Shown here one piece after another: positions 27,305-34,836 of a stretch of DNA of 64,000 bases; the first letter of the stretch is position 1; each line of letters opens with the position of its first letter. The position numbers were made by a program, and so were the translations under genes. The notes beneath the pieces were generated by a model that did not search any database, had not been told where the DNA came from, and saw only the letters and a list, made by a program, of their open reading frames with translations. Source of the DNA: Halomonas litopenaei (GTDB lineage Bacteria > Pseudomonadota > Gammaproteobacteria > Pseudomonadales > Halomonadaceae); the NCBI RefSeq assembly GCF_003045775.1, contig NZ_PXNS01000019.1, positions 1 to 64,000 of the forward strand, written 5' to 3'.

Positions 27305-28189
27305 TCAGCGGTAGCGAAAGACTCTCAAGCTTGGCAGGAAGGGGGTGTCCTCGAGGCGTTCGTCGCTTCTCCGGGCGCGTTGGCGTTCGGCTGGCGGTTG
27401 TGCCGGCGGAAGGTTGTGATGGGGGAGCTGCGCCTGGGGCACAAGCAGGGGTAGAGCCGCATTCATGGCACGCCTGAGGCGACCGTCCGGCAGAGGGTCC
27501 CGGTAAAAGAGGTTGGCTCGCATCAGCGGTGCCTGTCGTTGCACCTGGGCCAGGGGCTCGCTGGAAGGAATGCCGGCGAGGCGCTCGAGTTGAATGCGAA
27601 TGTGCGGTGACTCGGTGTCGAAGGCCATCAGCTTGCGCTCGACTTCGGCCACGCTCAAGCGGGTGATGGAGCGTCCGCTGGCGTACCAGGCCAGACGAAC
27701 CCGCTCCACCGGCGCCTCGGCAATGGGCAGGGCGCGCCAGGTCTGTTTCAGATGGAGGCGGGCGAGGCCAGCGCCCCCCAGGTGATCATTGAGTTCCGGG
27801 TGGCGTATCGGCAGCCTGGCCTTGATCTCGGGTATCAGTTGGGGCGATTGCTGGCGAATGACACTCAGCCGTTCAGAAAACTCCGCCTTGGCCTGGTTCA
27901 GCGCCAGAGCTGCCTCGCAGGTGACCGGGTCCGCGGCCACCAGTCCGATATAGCTGCGGGTGACACGGCCGTCCTGGCCGTCGACATACCACAGATCCAG
28001 TAACGCCTGGCGCAGCCAGTCCGCATCGGCTGTCTCGTGATCGAAGGACCAGGCAGGAAGGCGTGATGCCTGCCAGCGGTCGACGACCTCTCTGGCGCAC
28101 GCGATGATCCGATCGAACCCTGCGTCGAGCTCTGCCAATAGCTGGTAGGCGGGCCGTGACGGGGCGCTGGCATTGCCTGGCCGGTCCAT
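27305..28189 (-). CDS. tus: Tus-like DNA replication terminus site-binding protein
   Basis: The 294-residue protein is close to E. coli Tus (309 aa). The C-terminal half aligns by eye: 'RLAWYASGRSITRLSVAEV' with the Tus 'RFGWANKHIIKNLHRDEV' segment, and 'MRANLFYRDPLPDGRLRRA' followed by 'MNAALPLLVP' with the Tus 'IARVWYKG..' strand and 'TPLIALI'; both end in an LR-rich strand. Tus binds Ter sites and blocks replication forks from one direction. The start is 3 bp after yacG, so it is the last gene of a pilD-coaE-yacG-tus run. In E. coli tus is autoregulated by an adjacent Ter site; I see no such site here. The identification is by recalled similarity, not a search. Confidence 0.75.
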   Translation of the reverse strand: MDRPGNASAPSRPAYQLLAELDAGFDRIIACAREVVDRWQASRLPAWSFDHETADADWLRQALLDLWYVDGQDGRVTRSYIGLVAADPVTCEAALALNQAKAEFSERLSVIRQQSPQLIPEIKARLPIRHPELNDHLGGAGLARLHLKQTWRALPIAEAPVERVRLAWYASGRSITRLSVAEVERKLMAFDTESPHIRIQLERLAGIPSSEPLAQVQRQAPLMRANLFYRDPLPDGRLRRAMNAALPLLVPQAQLPHHNLPPAQPPAERQRARRSDERLEDTPFLPSLRVFRYR

Positions 28190-28192
28190 CGT

Positions 28193-28429
28193 TCAGTCCT
28201 GGTTGTGCAGGTCGCGTTCGGCTCTGGCGACCCATTCATCGATGCTGGTTTCGTCCATGGCGGGTTCGCCGGCAATGCGATGACTGCCATCGGCCCAGGC
28301 CCCCAGATCAATCAGACGACAGCGCTTGCTGCAGAAGGGGCGATAGCTGTTCTCGGGCGTCCAGAGTACTTCCTTGCGACATTGTGGGCAGGCAACCTTC
28401 AAGGTGCCCTGACGAGTGCTGTGTGACAT
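28193..28429 (-). CDS. yacG: DNA gyrase inhibitor YacG
   Basis: The 78-residue zinc protein has 'CPQCRKEVLW' and 'FCSKRCRLIDLGAW', giving the four zinc-binding cysteines of YacG. The E. coli homologue binds GyrB and inhibits gyrase. AGGAGC precedes the ATG at 28429; the longer frame overlapping coaE adds 28 non-family residues. It sits downstream of coaE, as in many gammaproteobacteria, and 3 bp before tus. Confidence 0.93.
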   Translation of the reverse strand: MSHSTRQGTLKVACPQCRKEVLWTPENSYRPFCSKRCRLIDLGAWADGSHRIAGEPAMDETSIDEWVARAERDLHNQD

Positions 28430-28478
28430 GTGGGGCTCCTGATGCAAGACGTAAACGTCGATAGCGGAAGTGAAAGGC

Positions 28479-29084
28479 TCAGGCCTTGGCGGCGAGCCTG
28501 CGATAGGTGGCATCCAGTGCCTTGACGGCCTCGGAGAGCGCCGCTAGATCACCGTCATTGGTGATGACATCGTCGGCCAGTGACACCCGCTCGTCACGAC
28601 CCATCTGCGAGGCCACGATAGCCTTGGCCTGGGCCAGGTCGACATCATCGCGCTGGGTAGTGCGTTCGATCTGCAGCGCTTCTGGTACGTCCACCACCAG
28701 GGTGCGCTGGACCATGTCCACCTGCCCGGATTCGAACAGCAACGGGGAAACCAGCAGCACATAGGGGGCGTCTTGCTGCCGCAGCAGCGACAGTCTCGTG
28801 ACCAGCCGTTCGCGCACGCGTGGATGGGTGGTCGCTTCAAGCCAGCGGCGTTCCTTTTCGTCGGCGAAGACGAGGGCGCGCAGAGCAGCACGGTCGAGGC
28901 GACCTTCCCTGGTCAGTATGGCATCTCCATATCGGTCGACGATGGCCTTGAGGGCCGGCTCGCCCGGGGCGACCACCTCTCGCGCGATATCGTCGGCATC
29001 GACCCAGCGAGCGCCGTGATCGCCAAACAGACGGGCCACCGTCGATTTGCCTGAGGCGATGCCACCAGTCAGTCCAATTATCAT
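28479..29084 (-). CDS. coaE: Dephospho-CoA kinase
   Basis: The 201-residue P-loop kinase (usual length about 200) has 'IGLTGGIASGKSTVARLF' at the N-terminus and 'VDADDIAREVV' for substrate binding. It catalyses the last step of coenzyme A synthesis. It lies between pilD and yacG, a conserved arrangement. Confidence 0.96.
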   Translation of the reverse strand: MIIGLTGGIASGKSTVARLFGDHGARWVDADDIAREVVAPGEPALKAIVDRYGDAILTREGRLDRAALRALVFADEKERRWLEATTHPRVRERLVTRLSLLRQQDAPYVLLVSPLLFESGQVDMVQRTLVVDVPEALQIERTTQRDDVDLAQAKAIVASQMGRDERVSLADDVITNDGDLAALSEAVKALDATYRRLAAKA

Positions 29085-29263
29085 GCCACCCGTACTCCCT
29101 TCGTGTGTTCAGCGTAGTGCTTGTGTGGTGCAGTAGCCTGGGCCTTGAGTGCAACGTCGGCAAGCGACGATCAAAGGTTGCAGCGCTGAGAGAACGCAGT
29201 TTACGAGGTGCAACCCTGCATTTCGAGACGCCATTCACCCCGTGTCACCGAGCGCAGCCGTCT

Positions 29264-30121
29264 TCATGTCAGTCCCGACAGCGCCTGATATCCGGTGAGC
29301 AGTTCATTGCCGGCGAGCAGGCCGAGACCGCCGGCCAATACCAGCGAAGGACCGAACGGCAAGGGCTGGCCCTTCAGGTGTCGGGACCTCCACTGTATCA
29401 GCAGACCTGAAATTGCACCTAGCAAGGCGGCGATCAATATCACCAGTGGCAACAGTTGCCAGCCGAGCCAGGCGCCGAGTGCGGCAATCAGCTTGACGTC
29501 ACCAAGCCCCATGCCGTCGCGTCCGGTGAGGACGTGAAAGGCCTTGCCGATGGCCCACAGCACGGCGTAGCCGGCGGTGGCCCCGATCACCGCATCATCC
29601 AGGCTGGCGGGGTTGAACAGCAGCTGGTAAAGCAGGCCACACCATAAAAGGGGCAGGGTAAGGGCGTCGGGAAGCAGTTGGGTGCGCAGATCGATCACCG
29701 CCAGGGCCAGCAGCGTCAGGCTGGCGCCGTAAAGCCACAGGGCAGGCCAGGTGGGCCCGTGGAGGATGCAGAAGCAGACCGCTAGCAGGGCGCTGGCCAG
29801 TTCCACCAGCGGATACTGGATGCTGATGCGTCCCTGGCAGTTGGCGCAGCGTCCGCGACGCTTGAGCCATCCCAGCAACGGCAGGTTGTCGTGCCAGGCG
29901 ATGGGGGTGAGACAGCGCGGACAGCGAGAGCGGGGGCGGGCCAGTGATAGTGGCTCCTCGATGTCGTCCGACAATTCGAGAGCCGCGCGGGCCTCGGTGC
30001 GCCACTGTTGCATCAACATGACTGGAAGGCGAGTGATGATGACATTGAGAAAGCTGCCGAGGCATAAGCCCAGCAGAGCAACAAGAGCAAGAGAAGCGAA
30101 AGTGACATCCGAAAAAAGCAA
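29264..30121 (-). CDS. pilD: Prepilin leader peptidase / N-methyltransferase
   Basis: The 285-residue polytopic inner-membrane aspartic protease has the cytoplasmic zinc motif CPRC..CANC at about 70-100. Its two catalytic aspartates are in 'AVIDLRTQLLPDALT' and in 'GMGLGDVKL' (the GxGD motif). It cleaves and N-methylates type IV prepilins and type II pseudopilins. The usual partners pilB and pilC are not adjacent; nagZ starts divergently 200 bp away. Confidence 0.95.
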   Translation of the reverse strand: MLFSDVTFASLALVALLGLCLGSFLNVIITRLPVMLMQQWRTEARAALELSDDIEEPLSLARPRSRCPRCLTPIAWHDNLPLLGWLKRRGRCANCQGRISIQYPLVELASALLAVCFCILHGPTWPALWLYGASLTLLALAVIDLRTQLLPDALTLPLLWCGLLYQLLFNPASLDDAVIGATAGYAVLWAIGKAFHVLTGRDGMGLGDVKLIAALGAWLGWQLLPLVILIAALLGAISGLLIQWRSRHLKGQPLPFGPSLVLAGGLGLLAGNELLTGYQALSGLT

Positions 30122-30320
30122 AAGGAGCTCCGTGGTTCGGGGGCGGTCAAAGGAGGCTATTCTACCGTTGGCAAGAGGCGATTGTCTGGTGATACGGCAA
30201 GGCAGCGGGTGATGTCAGGGGCCTGGACGTCCCTTGCCGGGCTTCCTGCGTCGCCCTTGGGGTGTCACCTGCTCAGCCATTAGTCTAAAATTGTTCCCTT
30301 TTTCCGATCAGGTAAGCGAC

Positions 30321-31334
30321 ATGACCCAGACGTTCGGACCCGTGATGCTGGATCTCGATGGCCATGAGCTATCGGCAGAGGAGCGATCGCTGCTCGAGCA
30401 TCCCGCCACCGGTGGTGTCATCCTGTTTGGACGCAACACTCGAGATGCGCACCAGGTGCGCGAACTGTGCCGGTCGATTCGAGAGGTGCGTCCTGATCTT
30501 CTGTTGGGCATCGACCAGGAAGGAGGGCGTGTCCAGCGCCTGAAAGACGGAGTCACCCGGCTGCCGCCGATGTCCCGCCTGGGACAGGAGTACCTGGACT
30601 CACCCGAGACGGCCGTACGGCTGTGCCAGGACGCCGGCTGGCTACTGGGTATGGAAATGGCCGCCTGTGGCCTCGATCTGAGCTTCGCGCCGGTGCTGGA
30701 TGTCGACGTCGGGCTGTCATCGGTGATCGGTGATCGCAGCTTTGCCGGTGATCCCGAGACCGTGGCGCTGCTGGCGGGTGCCTTTGTCGAGGGGCTGCAC
30801 GACGCGGGGATGGCGGCGGTCGGCAAGCACTTTCCGGGGCATGGCGGGGTGAAGGCCGATACCCACCATGAAGTCGCGCGTGACGAACGTAGCCTCGACG
30901 AACTCCGACAGCACGACCTGGTGCCGTTTCAGTCTCTGGCACCCAAGCTCGATGGCATGATGCCGGCTCATGTGGTGTATCCGGCCTTTGACCCAAGGCC
31001 TGCAGGATTCTCGCGCCCCTGGCTTGGCATGCTGCGTGAGAGCCTGGGTTTCAAGGGCCTGATCTTTTCCGATGACCTGACCATGGCCGGCGCTCAGGTC
31101 GCCGGTGGGCCGGTGGAGCGCGCCCAGGCGGCCCTCGACGCCGGCTGTGACATGGTGCTGGTGTGCAATGACCGAGCCGCTGCCAAGGCGGTGCTCGATG
31201 CCTGCGCCGAGCGTACCGTTCGCCGGGCTTCACGCTTGCGCTATGGCCGCGCTCGTCCTGACCTGGACGCCTTGCCGGCCCTGTCTCGCTGGCGCCGGGT
31301 ACACGCTCGCCTCGAGGCGATGACTTCCGATTGA
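30321..31334 (+). CDS. nagZ: Beta-N-acetylhexosaminidase NagZ
   Basis: The 337-residue glycoside hydrolase family 3 enzyme (E. coli 341) has the signature 'GKHFPGHGGVKADTHHE', which carries the catalytic His on the flexible loop, and 'IFSDDLTMAGA', which carries the nucleophile Asp. It removes GlcNAc from anhydro-muropeptides in the cytosol during cell-wall recycling and so affects AmpC induction. The start at 30321 matches the family N-terminus 'GPVMLDLDG'. hpt follows after 22 bp. Confidence 0.95.
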   Translation: MTQTFGPVMLDLDGHELSAEERSLLEHPATGGVILFGRNTRDAHQVRELCRSIREVRPDLLLGIDQEGGRVQRLKDGVTRLPPMSRLGQEYLDSPETAVRLCQDAGWLLGMEMAACGLDLSFAPVLDVDVGLSSVIGDRSFAGDPETVALLAGAFVEGLHDAGMAAVGKHFPGHGGVKADTHHEVARDERSLDELRQHDLVPFQSLAPKLDGMMPAHVVYPAFDPRPAGFSRPWLGMLRESLGFKGLIFSDDLTMAGAQVAGGPVERAQAALDAGCDMVLVCNDRAAAKAVLDACAERTVRRASRLRYGRARPDLDALPALSRWRRVHARLEAMTSD

Positions 31335-31356
31335 TGTTTGAAACGAGTTGACTGTT

Positions 31357-31935
31357 ATGCCGAAACTGGACCCTGCCCATAGCGCTTCACGTGACGATAT
31401 GCGTGAGGTGATGGACACCGCGGATTGCCTGATCAGCCATGATGAAGTCGAGCGTGCGCTCGATCGCATGGCCGAGGAGATTACCCGGGATCTCGGCGAT
31501 GAACTGCCGGTGTTCTACTGCGTAATGAACGGTGGCTTGATCACGACCGGTCACCTGCTGCCGCGTCTGGGCTTCCCGCTCGAGGTGGACTACCTGCACG
31601 CCACTCGCTATCGCGGCAAGACCCGAGGGGGCGAGCTGTTCTGGCGTGTCTCGCCGGAGATTCCCATGGCCGGACGTCATGTGGTGATCGTCGACGATAT
31701 CCTCGATGAAGGTGCCACCCTGGCTGCCATCCTCGACTATTGCCGCGAGGCCGGCGCCAAGAGCATCTCCACCGCGGTACTGGTGGACAAGAATCACGAC
31801 CGCAAGGCAGTGCCTGGCCTCAAGGCCGATTACTGCAGCCTGGAGGTCGCCGACCGTTATGTGTTTGGTTTCGGGATGGACATTAAAGGCTATTGGCGCA
31901 ACGCCCCGGGGATCTTTGCCCCCAAGGGGATGTAG
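31357..31935 (+). CDS. hpt: Hypoxanthine-guanine phosphoribosyltransferase
   Basis: The 192-residue type I phosphoribosyltransferase has the PRPP-binding loop 'HVVIVDDILDEGATL', 'VMNGGLITTG' and the base-contacting 'VFGFGMDIKGYWRN' near the C-terminus. It salvages hypoxanthine or guanine with PRPP. The chosen ATG at 31357 is 9 bases inside an upstream TTG frame. Its last 28 codons are repeated just downstream in a broken copy (31951-32044). Confidence 0.92.
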   Translation: MPKLDPAHSASRDDMREVMDTADCLISHDEVERALDRMAEEITRDLGDELPVFYCVMNGGLITTGHLLPRLGFPLEVDYLHATRYRGKTRGGELFWRVSPEIPMAGRHVVIVDDILDEGATLAAILDYCREAGAKSISTAVLVDKNHDRKAVPGLKADYCSLEVADRYVFGFGMDIKGYWRNAPGIFAPKGM

Positions 31936-32067
31936 GGTAAGGGCAAGACCGACCGCTACGTCTTTGGTTTCGGGATGCTGATATAAGGTCGGTAAAGGTT
32001 ACTGGCGCAACGCCCCTGGTATCTTCGCGCCGAAGGGGATGTAAAAAGGTAAGGGCAAGACCGACCG
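31936..32067 (+). pseudogene. Diverged relic of an hpt 3' end flanked by 20-bp direct repeats
   Basis: Bases 31951-32044 repeat the last codons of hpt (31852-31935), from DRYVFGFGM to APGIFAPKGM-stop. Six bases in the middle are replaced by sixteen, which breaks the frame. Elsewhere about eleven differences fall only at third codon positions or in the stop codon, with no amino acid change. The relic is bracketed by two perfect copies of GGTAAGGGCAAGACCGACCG (31936-31955 and 32048-32067). It thus looks like the end of a homologous but non-identical hpt gene, not a fresh local copy. Confidence 0.85.
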
Positions 32068-32091
32068 CCAGTGTCCGGCTTCAGTAATACA

Positions 32092-32132
32092 AGAAGCGCC
32101 CCGGGGATACCCTCCGGGGCGCTTCTGTTTTT
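32092..32132 (+). terminator. nagZ-hpt terminator
   Basis: A perfect 13-bp stem pairs 32092-32104 with 32114-32126 and is followed by TGTTTTT. It is a canonical intrinsic terminator beyond the hpt relic. Confidence 0.9.
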
Positions 32133-32153
32133 GGGTATCAGGTAAGCCAGGAG

Positions 32154-32212
32154 CTTGGCTTTCAAGTTCTTGGCTTTCAGGCCCTTGGCTTTCAGGTCCT
32201 GCTATTCAGACT
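32154..32212. repeat. 15-bp tandem repeat beyond the acyl-CoA ligase stop
   Basis: Three units CTTGGCTTTCAAGTT, CTTGGCTTTCAGGCC and CTTGGCTTTCAGGTC start at 32154, 32169 and 32184, followed by a degenerate fourth. They lie in the 3' flank of the minus-strand ligase gene and do not encode anything in frame with it before a stop. Confidence 0.85.
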
Positions 32213-33948
32213 CAGGCCAGCCCCAGTTCGTGGGTAGCTTCTTCACGCATCTTGAACTTCTGTACCTTGCCGGTAACGGTCATCGGGAACTCGTCGACGA
32301 ACTTGACGTAGCGCGGCACCTTGTAGTGCGCGATCTTGCCCTTGCAGAAGGCCTTGAGTCCTTCCTCGTCGAGCTGTTCGCCTTCGCTGAGCTTGACCCA
32401 GGCCATGACCTCCTCACCGTACTTCTGGTCGGGTACACCGATGACCTGAACGTCGGAGATGGCGGGATGGGTGTAGAGGAAGTCCTCGATCTCGCGGGGG
32501 TAGATGTTCTCGCCACCGCGAATGATCATGTCCTTGATACGCCCGACGATGGCCACATAGCCTTCATCGTCCATGGTCGCCAGATCGCCGGTATGCATCC
32601 AGCCGGCGTTGTCGATGGCCTTGGCGGTGGCTTCCTCGTTGTTCCAGTAGCCGAGCATCACGCTGTAGCCACGGGTGCACAGCTCGCCGGTCTCGCCCTT
32701 CGGGACTACTGCGCCGCTTTCCGGATGCACCAGCTTGACCTCCAGATGCGGGTGGATGGTGCCCACCGTGGTGACGCGCTTGTCCAGCGGGGCATCGGTG
32801 GTGGTCTGGAAGCTGACCGGGCTGGTTTCGGTCATGCCGTAACAGATGGTCACGTCCTGCATGTTCATCTGGTCGATGACCCGTCGCATCACCTCGATCG
32901 GGCAGATGGAGCCTGCCATGATCCCGGTACGTAGCGACGACAGGTCGTAGCGTTCGAAGTCCGGATGCTCGAGCTCGGCGATGAACATGGTGGGGACACC
33001 GTACAACGTGGTGGCCTTTTCTTCCGCCACCGCTGCCAGGGTGGTCTCGGGGTCGAAGCCGTCGGCGGGGTAGATCATGGTGGCGCCGTGGGTCACGCAG
33101 CCCAGGTTGCCCATCACCATGCCGAAGCAATGGTAAAGCGGTACCGGAATCACCATGCGGTCCTGATCGGTCAGGTTCATCGCCCTGGCCACGAACATGC
33201 CGTTGTTGAGGATGTTGTGGTGGGACAGGGTGGCGCCCTTGGGCGCACCGGTGGTGCCGGAGGTGTACTGGATGTTGATTGGTTCATCGAACTGCAGACC
33301 TGACTGCACCTCGGCCAGTTCCTCGGCGCTGACTTCGTCGCTGCGCTCGAAGATGCGCTCCCAGGCCAGCATGCCTGGCAGGGTCTTGGCCGAGTCGAGG
33401 CAGATGACACGCTTGAGCTCGGGCAGTCCGGCCAGTTTGAGCGGGCCAGCCCCCTGGACGTCGTTGAGCTCCGGGGCAAGCTCCGCCAGGGTAGCCACGT
33501 AGTCCGAGGTCTTGAAGCTGCCCTGGAGGATCAGCGTCGAGGTGCCCGACTGCTTGAGCGCGTAGTCGAGCTCATGGGTGCGGTAACTCGGATTGATGTT
33601 GACCAGGATGGCGCCGATCTTGGCGGTGGCGAACTGGGTGATCGTCCATTCAGCGCAGTTGGGTGACCAGATGCCCACCCGGTCGCCTTTCTTGACGCCC
33701 ATGGCCAGCAGCGCGCGGGCCGCCTGGTTCACCTCGTCCTGGAGCTCGCGCCAGCGATAGCGTAGCCCCTGGTGGCGGCTGATCAAGGCGTCCTGGTCGG
33801 GGAAGCGGGATACCGTTTCGTCGAAGCAGTCACCGATGGTCTGGCCCTTCAGGGGCAGGTCACTGATGCCGCTGACGTAGCTCACGCTCGAGGGTGAGGG
33901 CGTGGTCGAGGGAGCGAGATCGGGAGAGGAAGCAGACTGGCGTGTCAT
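32212..33948 (-). CDS. AMP-forming acyl-CoA synthetase
   Basis: The 578-residue protein is of the ANL superfamily. It has the P-loop 'YTSGTTGAPKGATLSHHN', 'YGMTETSPVSFQTTTD', 'WMHTGDLATMDDEGYVAIVG' and 'GRIKDMIIRGGENIYPREIE', and the catalytic lysine in 'VTGKVQKFKMRE'. It activates a carboxylic acid to its CoA thioester through an acyl-AMP. The subfamily resembles medium- or short-chain fatty acyl-CoA ligases; the exact substrate is not determinable. It follows the MerR gene by 127 bp on the same strand and is probably in its regulon. Confidence 0.88.
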   Translation of the reverse strand: MTRQSASSPDLAPSTTPSPSSVSYVSGISDLPLKGQTIGDCFDETVSRFPDQDALISRHQGLRYRWRELQDEVNQAARALLAMGVKKGDRVGIWSPNCAEWTITQFATAKIGAILVNINPSYRTHELDYALKQSGTSTLILQGSFKTSDYVATLAELAPELNDVQGAGPLKLAGLPELKRVICLDSAKTLPGMLAWERIFERSDEVSAEELAEVQSGLQFDEPINIQYTSGTTGAPKGATLSHHNILNNGMFVARAMNLTDQDRMVIPVPLYHCFGMVMGNLGCVTHGATMIYPADGFDPETTLAAVAEEKATTLYGVPTMFIAELEHPDFERYDLSSLRTGIMAGSICPIEVMRRVIDQMNMQDVTICYGMTETSPVSFQTTTDAPLDKRVTTVGTIHPHLEVKLVHPESGAVVPKGETGELCTRGYSVMLGYWNNEEATAKAIDNAGWMHTGDLATMDDEGYVAIVGRIKDMIIRGGENIYPREIEDFLYTHPAISDVQVIGVPDQKYGEEVMAWVKLSEGEQLDEEGLKAFCKGKIAHYKVPRYVKFVDEFPMTVTGKVQKFKMREEATHELGLA

Positions 33949-34075
33949 CGTGGCTCTCGTCTTGTCGTCTGGTGATTGCCGTGGGGCAGGGTGTTGTCAT
34001 TGTTCGGGGCAGAGCATTGGCAGTCAGGGTGTCGCAGCAGGCGAGGGACCAGCAGCCAGTCGTGGAGGACGGGAG

Positions 34076-34531
34076 CTAGCCCTTCTCGCCGAGCTGTCCC
34101 AGGGCGTCCCGGGCTCGCCGGTCGACATCGTCCATCTCGAGGCGCATCAGGCGGATATCCTCGAGCTGGCGGTCGAGCTCGGCACGCTTCTCGGCGATGA
34201 TCTCGAGTAGACGCTTGAGCTGGCGGGCGTTTCCGTCCGGCATGGCGTCGTACATCATCACCACCTCGCGTATCTCGGCCAGCGAAAATCCGAGCCGCTT
34301 GCCTCTGAGCGTCAGTTTCAGGCGCACCCTATCCTTCTCGCGATAGATGCGCTTCTGACCCTGGCGTCGGGGCGCCAACAGCCCCTCCTGCTCATAGAAG
34401 CGGATAGTCCGAGGCGTCACCTCGAACATCTTGGCCAGCTCTCCGATACTGTAGGTGCGGGAGATCGCGGTGGGCTGGCGAGCTTCGTTGGAGGAGCCTG
34501 AGGCGCGGTTGGCGCTGGCGGTTTTGCTCAT
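34076..34531 (-). CDS. MerR-family regulator, LiuR-like
   Basis: The 151-residue protein has an N-terminal MerR winged helix ('YSIGELAKMFEVTPRTIRFY' then 'EQEGLLAPRRQGQKRIY') and 'RVRLKLTLRGKRLGFSLAEI', which I recognise from LiuR, the proteobacterial regulator of branched-chain amino acid degradation. A C-terminal coiled coil (about 100-140) mediates dimerisation. No metal-binding cysteines are present, unlike metal-sensing MerR proteins. AGGACAG precedes the ATG at 34531. It is divergent from the acyl-CoA dehydrogenase gene, with a perfect palindrome between them. Confidence 0.85.
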   Translation of the reverse strand: MSKTASANRASGSSNEARQPTAISRTYSIGELAKMFEVTPRTIRFYEQEGLLAPRRQGQKRIYREKDRVRLKLTLRGKRLGFSLAEIREVVMMYDAMPDGNARQLKRLLEIIAEKRAELDRQLEDIRLMRLEMDDVDRRARDALGQLGEKG

Positions 34532-34594
34532 GATGCTCTGTCCTGTTGGGAGGACCCGACGCGGCGGGGTCCTTGGAAAAGACACTAGTCAAAG

Positions 34595-34610
34595 TTTACG
34601 TTAACGTAAA
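34595..34610. promoter_or_regulatory. Perfect 16-bp palindrome, probable LiuR-type operator
   Basis: TTTACGTTAACGTAAA is a perfect palindrome 64 bp upstream of the MerR gene start and 227 bp before the divergent acyl-CoA dehydrogenase. Its ACGT-containing half sites resemble what I recall of LiuR operators. The rest of the gap (34611-34836) holds no gene, only a 12-bp repeat (TCGCTGTCCGAC / TCGCTGTCTGGC) at 34779-34802. Confidence 0.75.
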
Positions 34611-34836
34611 GTGGATGTAGCGAAATTGACCCTCGCCCGGGCAAGGCGCCCCGGTATTCAGGGCCGCAGCGACGTGTACGACTATGGGTTGATAGGTCGA
34701 AAACCGAGCAAGTGCTAGGTTGGGTCCCATTGCATGGCGGGGAAGCCGCCCGGCCGGCTGAATGGCCAGCCGAACGGTTCGCTGTCCGACTCGCTGTCTG
34801 GCTCGCCATCGACGTCTTGAACATGAGGATGCCACC

